Source: Saturnia japonica
Lineage: Eukaryota > Arthropoda > Insecta > Lepidoptera > Saturniidae
Direction: 5' to 3'
Assembly (NCBI GenBank): GCA_033032175.1
Contig: CM065322.1
Coordinates: 4,712,001-4,776,000, forward strand
DNA: 64,000 nt
This document shows, one piece after another, positions 12,700-24,779 of the stretch. The notes beneath the pieces are model-generated. The model was not told the origin of the DNA and did not search any database. It saw only the letters and a list, made by a program, of their open reading frames with translations. Both the position numbers and the translations under genes were made by a program. The stretch's first letter is position 1, and the number at the start of each line of letters is the position of its first letter.

Positions 12700-12880
12700 T
12701 TGATAAGGGAAAAAACTCCAATACCTTTTGACCAATCACCCTGAAAGTTGATAGATCTAAATGTTTTTTTTTTTCATGGAGATGGTTATTATGCTATATT
12801 GTGAACGCGATAGGTGGCACTGTAATTGAGTTATTGAACTATTGAAAAGGGCAGAACAACTTTTACGGGTCCAGCTAGTA
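12700..12880 (+). mobile_element. Helitron-like fragment (second family)
   Basis: Includes CCTGAAAGTTGATAG and GCGATAGGTGGCACTGTAAT, and ends TTTTACGGGTCCAGCTAGT. The CTAGT end and the GCGATAGGTGGC word match the copies at 10145 and 20590 in the opposite orientation. Confidence 0.5.
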
Positions 12881-13865
12881 ATATATTTTTATTACGTTTA
12901 TAATTAAAAACACTTTCTCCTATATGTAATAAAAACTACAATAACTTAAATCATTCAAGAAATGAGCGTATTATTATACATTTCGTAGTGATATAACATT
13001 CTTAATAATCTTCATAAATTAAGTTTAAACCAAAACGCTGCATTCAATATTCAAAATTAACTCCACAAATTGATAAAACCGGTTTACAAATAAAAAATAA
13101 AAACTTTAAAAACCGTGGCCGTAACAAGCGGTGTGAAGTATGTTTTGTAATCGGATACACAATACAAAAAAAAACAGTATAAAGACTGTATGCCTTAAAT
13201 CATAATATAGGAACGTGACTTCTACCCGTGCATCTCTTGTGTATGTATTACATATAGTATCTAATTGTACGTGTTTATAAAACAATGCTGTGATAATATG
13301 CAAATAAGAAAAGTGTCTAACCATAGCATAATTTTATTTATACCTAGGAATGTTCAACTTTTTTCCAATATCATAATATTACCATTTATTACGCATATTA
13401 TTTAAATTTTAATTAATGTAACAGTAACTGTAGGATAGGTTGGCAGCGTTTGAGATGTGGTGTTGAAGGAGGGACGGAGTAGGTACATCAGTTGTACAAA
13501 AAGAATTACAAATGAGGAACTGTTAAGAAAGATTAACGAGGAAAGACAGTTATTGAGAAATATAGAACAGAAGAGTAAAGATCTTTAAAACAATTTTAGA
13601 AGGAAAACTTTTTCCAATAAGTTACGCATAAAGTGAGATCGTGTCATATTAAGAGGTCAAAAGAAAGGCAGAAGATACGGAACAGAGGCAACTGCTTAAC
13701 CGACAAGAGCCGAGCTCTTAAATTAAAGAAAAAGAATCTGCAAATGGTTTAAAAAAAATTCGGATCGATTGCTATATTGTCAAGATACACAAAACTCTAT
13801 AGTTGAAGTGTTTTATTACTGTTAGGGCAGTTAAATGTTTTATTAATAAGGCCTAATCAGGATTC

Positions 13866-13960
13866 ACCATGTTTTTTATCCTAGCACGCTAAAGTGACTG
13901 CGGCACTGTGCCTGATAGTAAGCACAGTGCAATCCAACAATATCGGCGATCAACAAGGGA
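13866..13960 (+). repeat. Interspersed repeat, pair with 22780-22855
   Basis: AAAGTGACTGCGGCACTGTG CCTGATAGTAAGCACAGTGC. The reverse complement of 22795-22850 reads AAAGTGACTGCTAGGGCGCT GTGCCTGATG. Same family, opposite orientation. Confidence 0.5.
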
Positions 13961-14814
13961 ACTACAATCCATCACCAGTCGGCTGATCATATATCTCTTC
14001 ACATTATATTTGAAGAACCCCATATTGTAGGAAGGAAGGAATAAGGGTCGGGAGACAGTTTCATAGCTTCACAATATGGTAAAGATATGATGTAGAGAAC
14101 TTTTTAACTAAACTTATATACTTAAATCCGACAAAATAGTTAATTCGCTAATAAACTGTACAATAGTACTGTGATATATCTACACTATATAATTAATATA
14201 TCATCTATTATGAGAAGCTTAGTTATATCTCAAGTCATAATATTTTAATAAATCTCCTACCTCCGCACTCACATGCAAATATCTAAGTGGTTCTAGTTAG
14301 AAATCAATCAAATATCATAATATTTCCAGTAAGATACTAAATAGAAAAAACAACAGCTCAAATGCAATCCTGTTTTAAATAACCAAGCAAAGCAATCAAA
14401 AAGAAAACTGTATTTTTGCTGTCTGGGCCATAAAAATCTTTTGCATTTTTTTTGGGACCAAACTTGTTAAAGGCAACTTCTTTAAAGCACTGGAATACGA
14501 TATACAATGGACTAATAATGTATTTAAAGGAAATGTCAAATAATGATGAAAGTTTTGTAGTAACAACGTACCAGTTTTTGTGATCAAGATAAGGTCCACA
14601 ATGAACTTGACTTTTAATCCGCACGAATACCAGTATAGATACAAATTTCACTCAAACACAACACAGGACTCGGATACTAAAGTTGCAGTGCAAAAAAAAA
14701 CTAAAACATAATTCAAAACATCAGTATTAACCGACCATAATACAGCACTAAAATTCCGACACACGTTATTGAGAGTTTATGTAAAAACATTTAAAATATT
14801 ACGTTTTGTGATTG

Positions 14815-14970
14815 AACAAAAAGGATTCGGTCATTGGGACGCCGGTAACGAAATCGACGCCGCGGGTGCGCGGGCGCAAACCAATCTAAAACTGAACCGA
14901 CCGGTATGAAGGCGCGCTGAAACGATCGTGACCGGCTCGATCAGCCGCGATATCATACTAACTTCATAGC
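14815..14970. promoter_or_regulatory. GC-rich CpG patch, candidate promoter
   Basis: About 150 bp rich in CpG (GACGCCGCGGGTGCGCGGGC, GAACCGACCGG) with a CCAAT box in each orientation (CATTGGG near 14833; AAACCAATC near 14877). Flanks are AT-rich. A 97-codon open frame lies on the minus strand at 14651-14358, just downstream in that direction, but its protein resembles nothing I know and it may be chance. Confidence 0.3.
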
Positions 14971-15699
14971 TATTTCTATATTATATATATATACTTATAC
15001 TTACTACGACGTCTACGGCTGTGGGTTGGTTTATGGTGATTAAAAATACCTACATGACTATAAAAATAGAGCACTTATAAACGTACCGCGTAACGTTTAT
15101 TCCTATTTTCATAATTTTAACGAGATGTGATGCTATACGGCGAAGTATCGACTACGTAATGTGCATCTTGCATTTATAACGTAACAAGATTCCGTGGAAG
15201 GAAAATCTTGAGTGTGTAACTTTGTACGATGCATATAAATAGTTTTCTTAATAACCTTGAAGAAGATCTCTTAATCGTCTAAGATAGATTAGATCCTCTG
15301 AAGGAGACATGCTTAATATATTGTCTTTCATGATTAATAAAATATATTGCACTTAGTTAAAATGCATCAAAAAAATACAAGCATCAATCATTCATTACAA
15401 CTCTCTGGTTACGTTATTATCGTGGCTTTAAAAATTCTTATTTTGAACCCTAATACCTACCTTTTTTAAGCGTTTAATTATATTTACAATGTTATATCTA
15501 TGGAAATCCGTGAAAGGTCTGAGATACCAGTAGCAGATACAAAGATCACATGAAAAACAATTCAGGACGCCAAAACCACACCTCAAATATACCACCAGTG
15601 TGTTCATCAATTTTTGCATTTTTCAAAAATCTATCTCTGGGTGATGATAACGGAGGATGATTATTTGTTACAACAACCATACTTGTATCAGTTCAGATT

Positions 15700-16095
15700 C
15701 GAGAATTACATCAGCGAGTAAGGAGAACCAAGCATTACTATGCACAACCTGTAATAATACAACTTATAACATTACATCAGTGAGTGAGGCGAACCAGACA
15801 TTAAAGTGCGCAACCTATAATAATACAACTTGTAACATTAGATCAGTGAGTGAGGAGAACCAAGCATTACAGTTTGCAACCTGTAATAATATAACTTGTA
15901 ATATTACATCAGTAAGTGAGAAGAACCAAGCATTATAGTTTGCAACCTGTAATAATATAACTTGTTATATTACATCATTAAGTGAACTAAGTGAGAAGTA
16001 CTGAGCATTACTGCGCGCAACTTTTTAATGAAACAATTTGTAACATTACACAGTGAGTGAGGAGAACCGAGCATTACTGTGCGCAACCGCAAAAG
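15700..16095 (+). repeat. 66-bp minisatellite, about five to six units
   Basis: The word ATTACATCAG (or a one-base variant) recurs at 15705, 15771, 15837, 15903 and 15969, exactly 66 bp apart; a sixth unit starts near 16045 after about 10 extra bases. Because 66 is 22 codons, the frame 15657-15938 reads as 22-residue repeats (ITSVSEANQTLKCATYNN..). A stop ends it at 15938 and a related frame resumes at 16053. The openness of one unit is copied to the others, so this alone is not evidence of a protein. Confidence 0.85.
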
Positions 16096-16949
16096 CCGAA
16101 ATACTCAAAATCGAATCTTATTGTTACATTACACGCGAAAAGCTCATCAGTCAGTGGAAGCAGTATTGTAACGTTATGCTCAGAATTGAATTCTTGATAC
16201 ATTACAAGCAAATGCTCCCGGTGATGCAGTGCTCTATTGGAACTTTGCCGAAAGAAAATTTGCAACATAACCTAATCGAGATATATGTTAGAACGAGCTT
16301 TAACTGTAAACTAAAATAACTACGAAATTATTTAACTATGAATAATAATAATTACAGTTCATTCCTGCTGTACATTTTGATTTATTATATTTAAAAAACA
16401 CAATACTTTTGGAGTATTTTTGGAATAAGTTTTATATTGTCAAACACGGGGTTTCCTTGTCATCTCTAGTTAGTATTTAAATTGGAAACTACCATTAATA
16501 TTCACTCTTATATTATAATATCTTAAGAAGAAATAGATATCTGCCAATATGCAGTAACTTGCAGGATTTGACGAAAAAGGATCAAACACAAATGTCCCTC
16601 AGATCGCACAAATAGATGCCTACCGGTGGTGTCACTGGCTCGCTTTATAAATAATATATTATGTTTTACAGAAAGGTAGTAATAACCCTTTCTCCACGCT
16701 TTCGTACAGCATAAAATGTAGTGACCGATAAAAACAACTGATAGCTGTATCTTAACAAATCGGTTGCAATCGGTAAACGCATGATACCAGCGCGTTGTTA
16801 GTGTTCGAGATAACGTCGCGAAAATAGTGCACGCAATGTCAACAAGCGATAATGGACACTGTGCCCACTGTCGAGTGTCGCGCTCTTAATAGAGATAATT
16901 GTGTTTGATAATTTGTCATTAAGCGCTTTTTCAGGATTATTAAAGTTAT

Positions 16950-18783
16950 ATATATATTCTTTATTGCACAAAAAAAAAAGTACAAATGGAGGACTTAATG
17001 CTAAAAAGCATTCTCTGCCAGTCTTCCAAGGGAGCAAGGGAAAGGTATATGCAAGGTGTGCATAATGTTAAGTAAAAAAAAAAGAATATAACGATTATTA
17101 AGATTATATATTATTAAGAAGTATTCAATTGCTCCAAGTAAAACCTACGTAGCGAATACTTGAAGGAATTTCGAGAGTTGGCCAGTTGGATATTGATAGG
17201 AAGTGAATTCCACAGTCGTGCTGCTGTAACGGCGAAGGATTGGTCGCGGAAATTAGTATGATGACTTGGTATACTGAGAATTAAAGAATCAGAAGACCTC
17301 AGCTGTCTATTATGCGTATCCGCGAGAGATTGAAAAAGTGTTTTTAAATATTTAGGGGATTTGGGATTATTAAGTACGGAGAAAAGAAGACAAAGTATTC
17401 TTATATTCCTACGTTGCCGAATAGGTAGCCATTTCAACCTGGCTCGGTATTCAGAAACATGATCAAACTTCCGAAGACGGAAGATGAAACGGATACAGTT
17501 ATTGAGTAGACGATCAAATTTATTTAAGAGATCTTCTGAGAGGTCCAAGTAAGCAACGTCTGCATAATCCAGAAGTGGTAGAAGAAGAGTATTCACTAGG
17601 GAAATCTTAGTATTAACAGGAAGAAAGTTTTTCAAACGCATGAGAGAATGAAGAGAAGCATAAAATTTTCTACTAACTTCCTTGACTTGGTCTGCCCAGC
17701 ATAATTTAGTATCGAAAATGATACCAAGATTTTTCACCGTAGTTGAGTAAGGAATGGTACATTTATTGTATTGAAGAGGATTCAACGAATTAAAGTCTAT
17801 TTTAGCAAGCTGTTTTGAGCTACCAATTATAATGGATTGACACTTAGTTGGATTAACATAAATCCCATAAGATTCAGACCAGGAAAGTAAACTTGAGAGG
17901 TCCTTGTTTAAATTATTGATTATAGAAGGAAGATTCTTTATTTCGTAATGCAGATACAATTGCAGGTCATCAGCATAGAGATGGTAGTGGGATTGTAAAA
18001 TAGGCGTAAGTAAGTTTATAAAAATAGAAAAAAGTAACGGAGAAAGAATGCCGCCTTGGGGAACGCCAGCTTCTAGAGCACACCAATCTGATTCGCCATC
18101 ATAGACGCGAACAGCCTGGTGACGATCTCGGAGATAAGAAGAAAACCATTCCAGTGCTAAGGGTGAAAACTGAAGACAAGAAAGAGCGGTAATCAGAAGA
18201 TCGTGGTCAACAGCATTAAATGCATTGCTAAAATCAATAAGGACCAATACTGTGACCATACCTTTTTCCATATTAGATCTAACATCTTCCGTGATCTTAA
18301 GCAGAGCAGTAGTAGTACTGTGGGCGGTTCGAAAGCCAGACTGAAATTGATTTAATAGATCGTTGTCAGTGAGGAAAGAAGTAACTTGTTTATTGACAAT
18401 AGATTCCAAAATTTTGGAAAGGAAGGGAAGAATAGAGATAGGTCGAAAATGATTAGGAACTGTGGGATTGGTAACTTTAGAAAGCGGAACAATATAAGCA
18501 TTCTTCCAAGAAGCTGGATAAATCCCCGTGTTTAAAGAAAAGTTTATGATAGAAGTCACACATGGGAGAATAAGCTTATAAATATATTGTAGCATGACAC
18601 GACCAATATTATCACAACCCACAGCTTTGGAATTGAGAGTTAGGAATATTTTTGTAATTTCATCTTCACTAGTAGGGGAAAACTCAAACTGCTCAATCTG
18701 AGGACGGGGTAAACAAGCAAGAAATTTAAGAGTAAGATTTTTAACATTCAGTGTGAGCTTAGTAGCACTTGCAAAATGTTATG
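16950..18783 (-). mobile_element. 5'-truncated non-LTR retrotransposon (CR1/jockey-like) with 10-bp target duplication
   Basis: The body lies between perfect copies of TTAAAGTTAT at 16940-16949 and 18784-18793, the mark of target-primed insertion. On the minus strand it begins inside coding sequence, so the 5' end with the endonuclease is lost. It ends GTGCAATAAAGAATATAT, a poly(A)-like signal and AT tail. The intact frame suggests a fairly recent insertion. The clade within the CR1/jockey group is not certain. Confidence 0.85.
17114..18778 (-). CDS. Reverse transcriptase of truncated LINE (no natural start)
   Basis: The frame is open from 18778 to the TAA at 17114, 554 residues without a stop or frameshift. 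The apparent start at 18622 is a GTG inside the frame, so coding continues upstream (QIEQFEFSPTSEDEITKIF..LNSKAVGCDNIG). Reverse transcriptase motifs in order: NHFRPISILPFLSKILE, the aspartate motif LIDFSNAFNAVDHDLL (about 181-187), GVPQGGILSPLLF (238-243) and YADD (268-271), whose aspartates bind the catalytic metal. The thumb and C-terminal part follow, ending RLWNSLPINIQ and a basic tail, as is usual for this group. The upstream endonuclease and ORF1 are missing, so it cannot move by itself. Confidence 0.9.
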   Translation of the reverse strand, partial: HFASATKLTLNVKNLTLKFLACLPRPQIEQFEFSPTSEDEITKIFLTLNSKAVGCDNIGRVMLQYIYKLILPCVTSIINFSLNTGIYPASWKNAYIVPLSKVTNPTVPNHFRPISILPFLSKILESIVNKQVTSFLTDNDLLNQFQSGFRTAHSTTTALLKITEDVRSNMEKGMVTVLVLIDFSNAFNAVDHDLLITALSCLQFSPLALEWFSSYLRDRHQAVRVYDGESDWCALEAGVPQGGILSPLLFSIFINLLTPILQSHYHLYADDLQLYLHYEIKNLPSIINNLNKDLSSLLSWSESYGIYVNPTKCQSIIIGSSKQLAKIDFNSLNPLQYNKCTIPYSTTVKNLGIIFDTKLCWADQVKEVSRKFYASLHSLMRLKNFLPVNTKISLVNTLLLPLLDYADVAYLDLSEDLLNKFDRLLNNCIRFIFRLRKFDHVSEYRARLKWLPIRQRRNIRILCLLFSVLNNPKSPKYLKTLFQSLADTHNRQLRSSDSLILSIPSHHTNFRDQSFAVTAARLWNSLPINIQLANSRNSFKYSLRRFYLEQLNTS

Positions 18784-18833
18784 TTAAAGTTATGTGCTTG
18801 TAATTCATAAGCCTTTCTGTGAACATATTGCAG

Positions 18834-19318
18834 ACTAGCTGTGCCCGCGACTTCGTTCGCTTGGACTACAGAATGCCGTTGATTGGGCTTATGCGCGAAT
18901 CGTGCTACTCCCGGTTATATGCTTATTGTGGGTGATCCTTAGAAGATAGAAATATTATGCACACGCAAACTTTTCAGGTCTTTTTATTATCTAAAATTAC
19001 ATAGTACATTAATTTGATATATCTGTTATGGTTTATTCAGCGTAAGCCATTTAAGCACCTGAATTGATTCACCATGACCAGTTTTTTTTTATTTGACAAT
19101 AATCCGAATTCTTTTTCTAAAATAAAGTGGCTTAAGGTACTCCTTATAACATCAGCTATCTGCCAGTGAAAGTTCCGTCAAAATCGGTACAATTATTTCG
19201 GAGATTACTCGGAACAAACAGACAAACAGACACACAGACCAAACTTTTTAAAAATGGTGTTTTGTTATATGTATCGTTTAAACTTTCATATGCATTTAAA
19301 AAGCTGTTATTTTAACAA
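18834..19318 (-). mobile_element. Helitron-like element (third family)
   Basis: ACTAGCTGTGCCCGCGACTT at one end, then GTGGGTGATCCTTAGAAGAT, and GTTTTGTTATATGTATCG toward the other. It begins about 40 bp past the LINE target duplication at 18784-18793. The copy at 47147-47624 is in the opposite orientation. Confidence 0.7.
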
Positions 19319-20169
19319 TACAAACAGACACTTACAACCAAAAGTCTGACCTTATTAAAATTTCCTGGGTGATGCAAGACTCGAAATTTGTGTTCAACTG
19401 GATCGCGATTACCTCACCAGATATAACTCCCGCCACAGTGGCCTTTGTTGTTTTATTAATTTCGTGCACCCATACCCATATTCTACGTGTTTTCAAAAAC
19501 CATGACCACAGTAACAATTTTTCTTCATCTGCTAATACACATCCGTGCTCGCGTGATGTGCCGCTACTCTATTCAAGAGGTAGTTTAGTGATATTTCGCT
19601 AAGCGGAACATGTAGCGATTTTACCTTATCTATTTCGCGACGGAGGTGTGCTAAAGGCTTACTCTCCATAGTGACATGATTAGTCGTGCTGCGTTCCGAG
19701 ATTAATATATATACAACCGCCGAGAAGCTTGCAAGCTGGCATAATAGCTACGACCAGGGATCGATTCCAATCCGTAGAGATTGCAGATCTATCGATGGTT
19801 GCCATTCTTCTCGATGTATTTACTGTGCTTCTGTGCTCAATATCAACCACAGCGCCGTCACTCAGCCACATTAATATTTTAAAAATTGTTAGGTATTAAA
19901 AAAAAGTATTAAAATTTCACGTTAGCCCATGGTTCAGCATACCTGGTCTTCATGAAAGTTACGATAATGTTGTGTGCAGTTTTGTGTACTTCTTGTCTAG
20001 ATCTCTCTAGATCCCATCTTTTAGCTTACGTAGTACAAATTTATAAGTAATTGTGTTACGTTCTACAATAGGCTTCCTAAAAACATTACCGATTTGCCGG
20101 ATAATATTTTCGAAAATCATATACCTAAAGCAAGTTATATTGTTAAAAGGGAATAATAGAGTGGGTTTA

Positions 20170-20340
20170 TTATTACGTGAATGATAGTGACACCTGGAAG
20201 TGTTTACTTCTTTGTACTTCTTCTTCCTGTCACACATCATCTCTGCAATTACTCCCCGTACACGCATATCCTCTTTCACACAGTTGATCCAAGTCTTTTT
20301 AGGGCGCCCTCTTCTGCCTCTGTCTATTTCTTTGTACCTT
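20170..20340 (-). pseudogene. LINE reverse transcriptase C-terminal remnant
   Basis: On minus the frame ending at 20007 reads, through the region before its first Met, GRRGRPKKTWINCVKEDMRV RGVIAEMM. The pattern GRPKKTW.DCVK.DM is the C-terminal signature of a common insect endonuclease-reverse transcriptase LINE. Only this tail is recognisable. Confidence 0.65.
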
Positions 20341-20589
20341 TACCATAAATATAACAAGTGCCTGTATGGTATGGCAATAAAAAATAAAAATAAATTAATA
20401 AACCGTTTCATACGTGCTATTATCGAATACTGGAATATTTTTTGAAACGGTGTTAGTGTGTTTTCACATTCATAAATGTCTTCCTTTAAAGCCTAAATTG
20501 AATAAAGTAATTTTAACTTGATTAGATTTTTCTTAAACAAATTACTTACTATTTAAAGAAATCCTTTGTTTGGTTCCAAAACTAGCAGC

Positions 20590-20715
20590 GGGCTTGTATC
20601 AAATATCGTAAATCTTTTTATAAATGACTGGCTGGCTTCGCAGACGTTATTGTGCTTTTTCAATATTGAATAACTCGACCACACCGCCACCTATCGCGTT
20701 CAGGAATAGCATAAA
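20590..20715 (-). mobile_element. Helitron-like fragment (second family)
   Basis: GGCTGGCTTCGCAGACGTTA, then ACTCGACCACACCGCCACCT ATCGCG. A short remnant related to 10145-10510 and 12700-12880. Confidence 0.4.
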
Positions 20716-20719
20716 AACC

Positions 20720-22690
20720 ACATACCAATATCCATACTAGTATTATTATTATACTAGTACATATTCATTATATGTATTATAGTAGTATAGTATCATTAGT
20801 AAGATAATAACTAGACTATATATTATTTCCGATACTCTTGTAAACAAACAATTAATGCAATAGTAAAATGCTAAACAGAAATTTAGCCTCCATTACTATT
20901 TAAGTGTCTAACAATTTAATCAATTTATTATTACATTTCCTATCGGTAATATTAATTAACACACCATTTTCAAAGTCAACAGTAATTTAACATCGTAAAT
21001 TCGTAGTAATCTCAATTTCTCCGGATTGTGTCGTTCTGTACAGTCTCAGTTTCAGCGATTACTAACTCACACAACAAAACATTGAAAGGTTAATGCCCTT
21101 CACGATAATTTAAGATTATCCAATGCTTAAGATATACAAAATATAAATGATTTTATCATTGTACTGTAGAGATAAATATGAAATTTAACTTTTTATTTCT
21201 TGTTTACGTAAAGTAAAAAATACCTGTAACCTAACAACGTAAATGAAATATTTTAATGCTTGGGAACATTCTTACAAGGTCTTATATCTTTGTATAGATA
21301 CAAATAGCACAACATATTTTGCTATCAATCATTATGTCTACAAATAGACACAGGATATTGATAAATCTTTTTACAAAGTTTTAATATAACTTGCTGAGTT
21401 CGTATGTAAGTAATCACTTTTCAAGCACTTCCTGATATTCGATTGAGATGAAATTAAGCACATGTATGTAAGTTCCACGACAATGCAATATTATGGAACC
21501 ATGGAGCTGATTTGATGATGGAATCGGGATGTAGGGACTGGAACTCCTTGATGGCAAATGGTAGGATACTCGAATTTGGGCTCGTTTGTTTTGTTTTTAT
21601 GGGTGCTTTATAATACACTTGATGACGAGGGCCTGTAGATGGATCCACACGATCGCTACTGGAACTCCGTGGTGGAAACTGCAAAGGTCGACTACCTTCG
21701 GGCTCGTTTGTTTTGTTCTTATGTATACCTGCCATTATACACCATAATAAGGTTCTTATATTACATAATGTAAAACATTTAACGGCTGTCATGTTCGTTA
21801 AACAGTTTTTTAATGGATGGTTTACCTGCATGTTCGTTTTAAACTATTTATCTAAGTATTTTCAATAGAATATAACATAAGCTTTAAAATGCTGTTCGAA
21901 TAATTAATTTCGATGAAGAATTAAAGGAGATATGGCATTGCTACAAAAAAAAAATTACTTTAGGAAATAATAATATATAGCGATATTTAATAGCTATATT
22001 AATGTTATATATCGCAGGGAGATGATAAAAATGTAGAATTGATCAAAACCTTAAGCTCAATCATCCTTATTCATTTCACGGAAGATGTCGCTGGGTAAGG
22101 TTAGGTTTGACTTGTGATAAGAAACCGCGCAAGGCATAGGATATTAAGTAATAAAAATAATATTTATTGTGTTTTCATGTTTTTACTAAAATAGTTGAGG
22201 GATTTGATCAAATCATTTACTTTCTATGTATAAGAAAATCATCTCACAGAGTTGTTTTTTTATATCTTCCGTCAATTGATCATTTAGCTTAAGGATTTGA
22301 TCGAATCTCCGTTTTTATTTTCCCCCTGCGACATATAGATCATTGAATGAATTCCCGTACTAAAAACTTTTTAAAAAAACAAGCTTTTATATATAAATTA
22401 TCTATTCTATTATATTATTTTATAAAAAGTAAATAATAATTTTTAAGGAATAAAGTTACAGGAGAAGGGTGTATTTGGTCACTGATAAGAGGCGTAGGCG
22501 TACCTAATAAATGAAAATATATACTTACAACCTTGATTTTTTTATATTTATTTACAAACTTGTAGCGTAAACCGTTATTTCATTTAAACTGAAACCTCAA
22601 GCTTATGAAGAAATATTAACAATTTTAAAAGTTCTAAGCTTCCAACTGGGAAGAGAACAACATTATAAGGCATTGACGTTGGCTCTCTTT
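20720..22690. other. AT-rich, one non-coding tandem duplication
   Basis: CTGGAACTCC and GGGCTCGTTTGTTTTGTT each occur twice about 121-122 bp apart (21538/21659; 21578/21700). The spacing is not a multiple of three, so the 125-codon minus frame over it does not repeat in frame and is not supported as a gene. Confidence 0.5.
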
Positions 22691-22855
22691 TATTTGTTGC
22701 CTTTCGGGATCGGTCAGTGTACCTATATTCGCTTGAAGACCTGCATGACAATGAAGATCAGCGATCGATCTCTATGCAGTCACACTTCAATTTTACTGTG
22801 CTTATAACATCAGGCACAGCGCCCTAGCAGTCACTTTCCCATGCCATGATTTAAC
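22690..22855 (-). repeat. Interspersed repeat, pair with 13866
   Basis: TTGTTGCCTTTCGGGATCGG at one end and TCAGGCACAGCGCCCTAGCA at the other. The second part matches 13866-13960 inverted. Confidence 0.5.
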
Positions 22856-23249
22856 AAAAAATACTTATCTACATTTACGTAAGTAGGTATCTACAATCAT
22901 TATTTATATAATATTCGAAATTTGACAAATAAAAATTACAGTCAGCAGTGATACTCCACCTTTACCCAGAACGTCATAACGAGTCTGGAGTTCCGGGAAC
23001 ACAAAGAGATGCATCGTCATTGTTATTGTAATTCCATGTTTGTTTTTATTTACATAGTTACTTTTATTCGATTATGTATTTCGATTGATAGTCACAAAAT
23101 ATTACCATTGAATAATTTTACGTATAAGTATTTCTTTAGGCGCGTTTAGTAGATGGTATTAATAAAAAAGAAAAAAAACCTGACTTCAACAAAACACTTG
23201 ACTTAAAAAACTATTTTTGCTTTATAATTGATTCTCAGACTTCGTAATT

Positions 23250-23896
23250 ATATATACTAATATAATAAAACGGAAATGTTTTTTGTTTGTTTGTTTCTAT
23301 AAACGCGCTAATATCTGGAACTACCAGTCGGATTCAAAAAATTATTTTTTTATCTTATAGTCAGACCCAAGACGGGTAGTATAGGCTATCTGACATTAGG
23401 TTACAACTCTCAGCTAGCCTTAAATATTGATTTTTGTTACGTAAGTCGGAAGTCGAGGCCCTCACGAACTGCTTTATCCGTGTGCGCCGGAGTTATCGGT
23501 AATGATACGAAAATACAATGTTTTATAAAAATATTAGTCCTTAGTATACCTAAAAAAAAGTCAGTGATAGCATATGCCTGTCTCTCATACATAAGCCACA
23601 ATAAGGTATTTTGTGACAAAGATGTATTGAAAATTAAAAAGCAATATAAAAGCGTTATTTTAAGAGTTATTTTTAGAGATGCCAAAATAATCCTTACGAA
23701 CAAAAATTAGTTCACCGTAAAGACAATTTTTGAAGGTTAATTTGTTATTTTCACACATAGATAAGGAGATAATGAAAAATTAAAATAATTTGTACTTGCG
23801 GGAAGAAAAATTATTGTGATAGATTACACAGGTGCGTTGGCGGCGCGGTGTTTGTCTGATAAAATTAACACGGGTGAAACCGTGGGGCACAGCTAG
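23250..23896 (+). mobile_element. Helitron-like element, nearly complete
   Basis: From TATATACTAATATAATAAAA to GTGGGGCACAGCTAG, with a CTAG 3' end. It shares AACTACCAGTCGGATTCAAA and the 3' third with the 6768 copy. Short open frames inside on both strands are not genes. Confidence 0.73.
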
Positions 23897-24289
23897 TATA
23901 ATATATAGCCTATGTCAATCCAATTAATACGAATCTAACGACACCTCGGTATGCTAAAATCTATCAAGCCGTTTAGGTTACAGAGCTAGCGTACATACAT
24001 ACGCTCGAAAAATATAACCCTCCTTTTTCACAGTCGGGGAAAAATTTATAGCTACGCTCGTATCATGTGACAAAAGTGCGATATTATGACTAAGTTACTT
24101 TATGTACTAGAATATGATTACGTTGTTTAATTAAAACTAAAAGAATGTTTTTTTACAAAACTTTAAATAATTTTTACACAATTAAAAGATGAATTCACGT
24201 CCTTCATTAGTAATGGATGACTTATAACTTCATTATAATTTTGGCATGCAGGATATTTGAAGTTATTTCTGGTTTGTTACGCCAAAGAA

Positions 24290-24640
24290 CTATAGATTAC
24301 CAGGTGGTATCAGCAACTTCGTCTGCGTATTATTTTATACACACCGAGTAATCCTGGAACTCAAGAAATTGAAAGAAAATCACTGATAAGCTTATCACTA
24401 ATTCACTATGTATATGGTAAACTGACTAATTTCTTAACACGACAAGACGAAAAAAAAATATATATATATTTAAAAAATTTGGATGGGGATACTCTAATCA
24501 CCTAGCGGTATGAAATATACTTTACGACCTATTCTCATACCTACCACAATATACATAACCATTACCAAAATTTCATAACAATCGGTCCGGCCGTTTCGGA
24601 GGAGTGAGACCAAAAACATACAATAGTGATTTTATGTAAT
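24290..24640 (-). repeat. Helitron-like remnant
   Basis: GGTGGTATCAGCAACTTCGT CTGCGTATTATT at one end and AACAATCGGTCCGGCCGTTT CGGAGGAGTG near the other, words typical of the Helitron-like family in minus orientation. An interior (AT)n run lies near 24455. Confidence 0.45.
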
Positions 24641-24779
24641 GGTAAATTTTGGTTTGAAAGTACAAAATCAAAAGCAAATGCTATAGGTAAAGAAAAACGA
24701 TGCATAATAATGATTTACTTCCCGTGAACAAAATTTAATCAAAATCGGTTGAGGTATCGGTTTCCTATTATCCTGTAGT

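Noticed and set aside
21454..21831. 125-codon minus frame with an apparent internal repeat
   Set aside because: The DNA repeat spacing (121-122 bp) is not a multiple of three, so the two halves are read in different frames; a protein repeat is not conserved.
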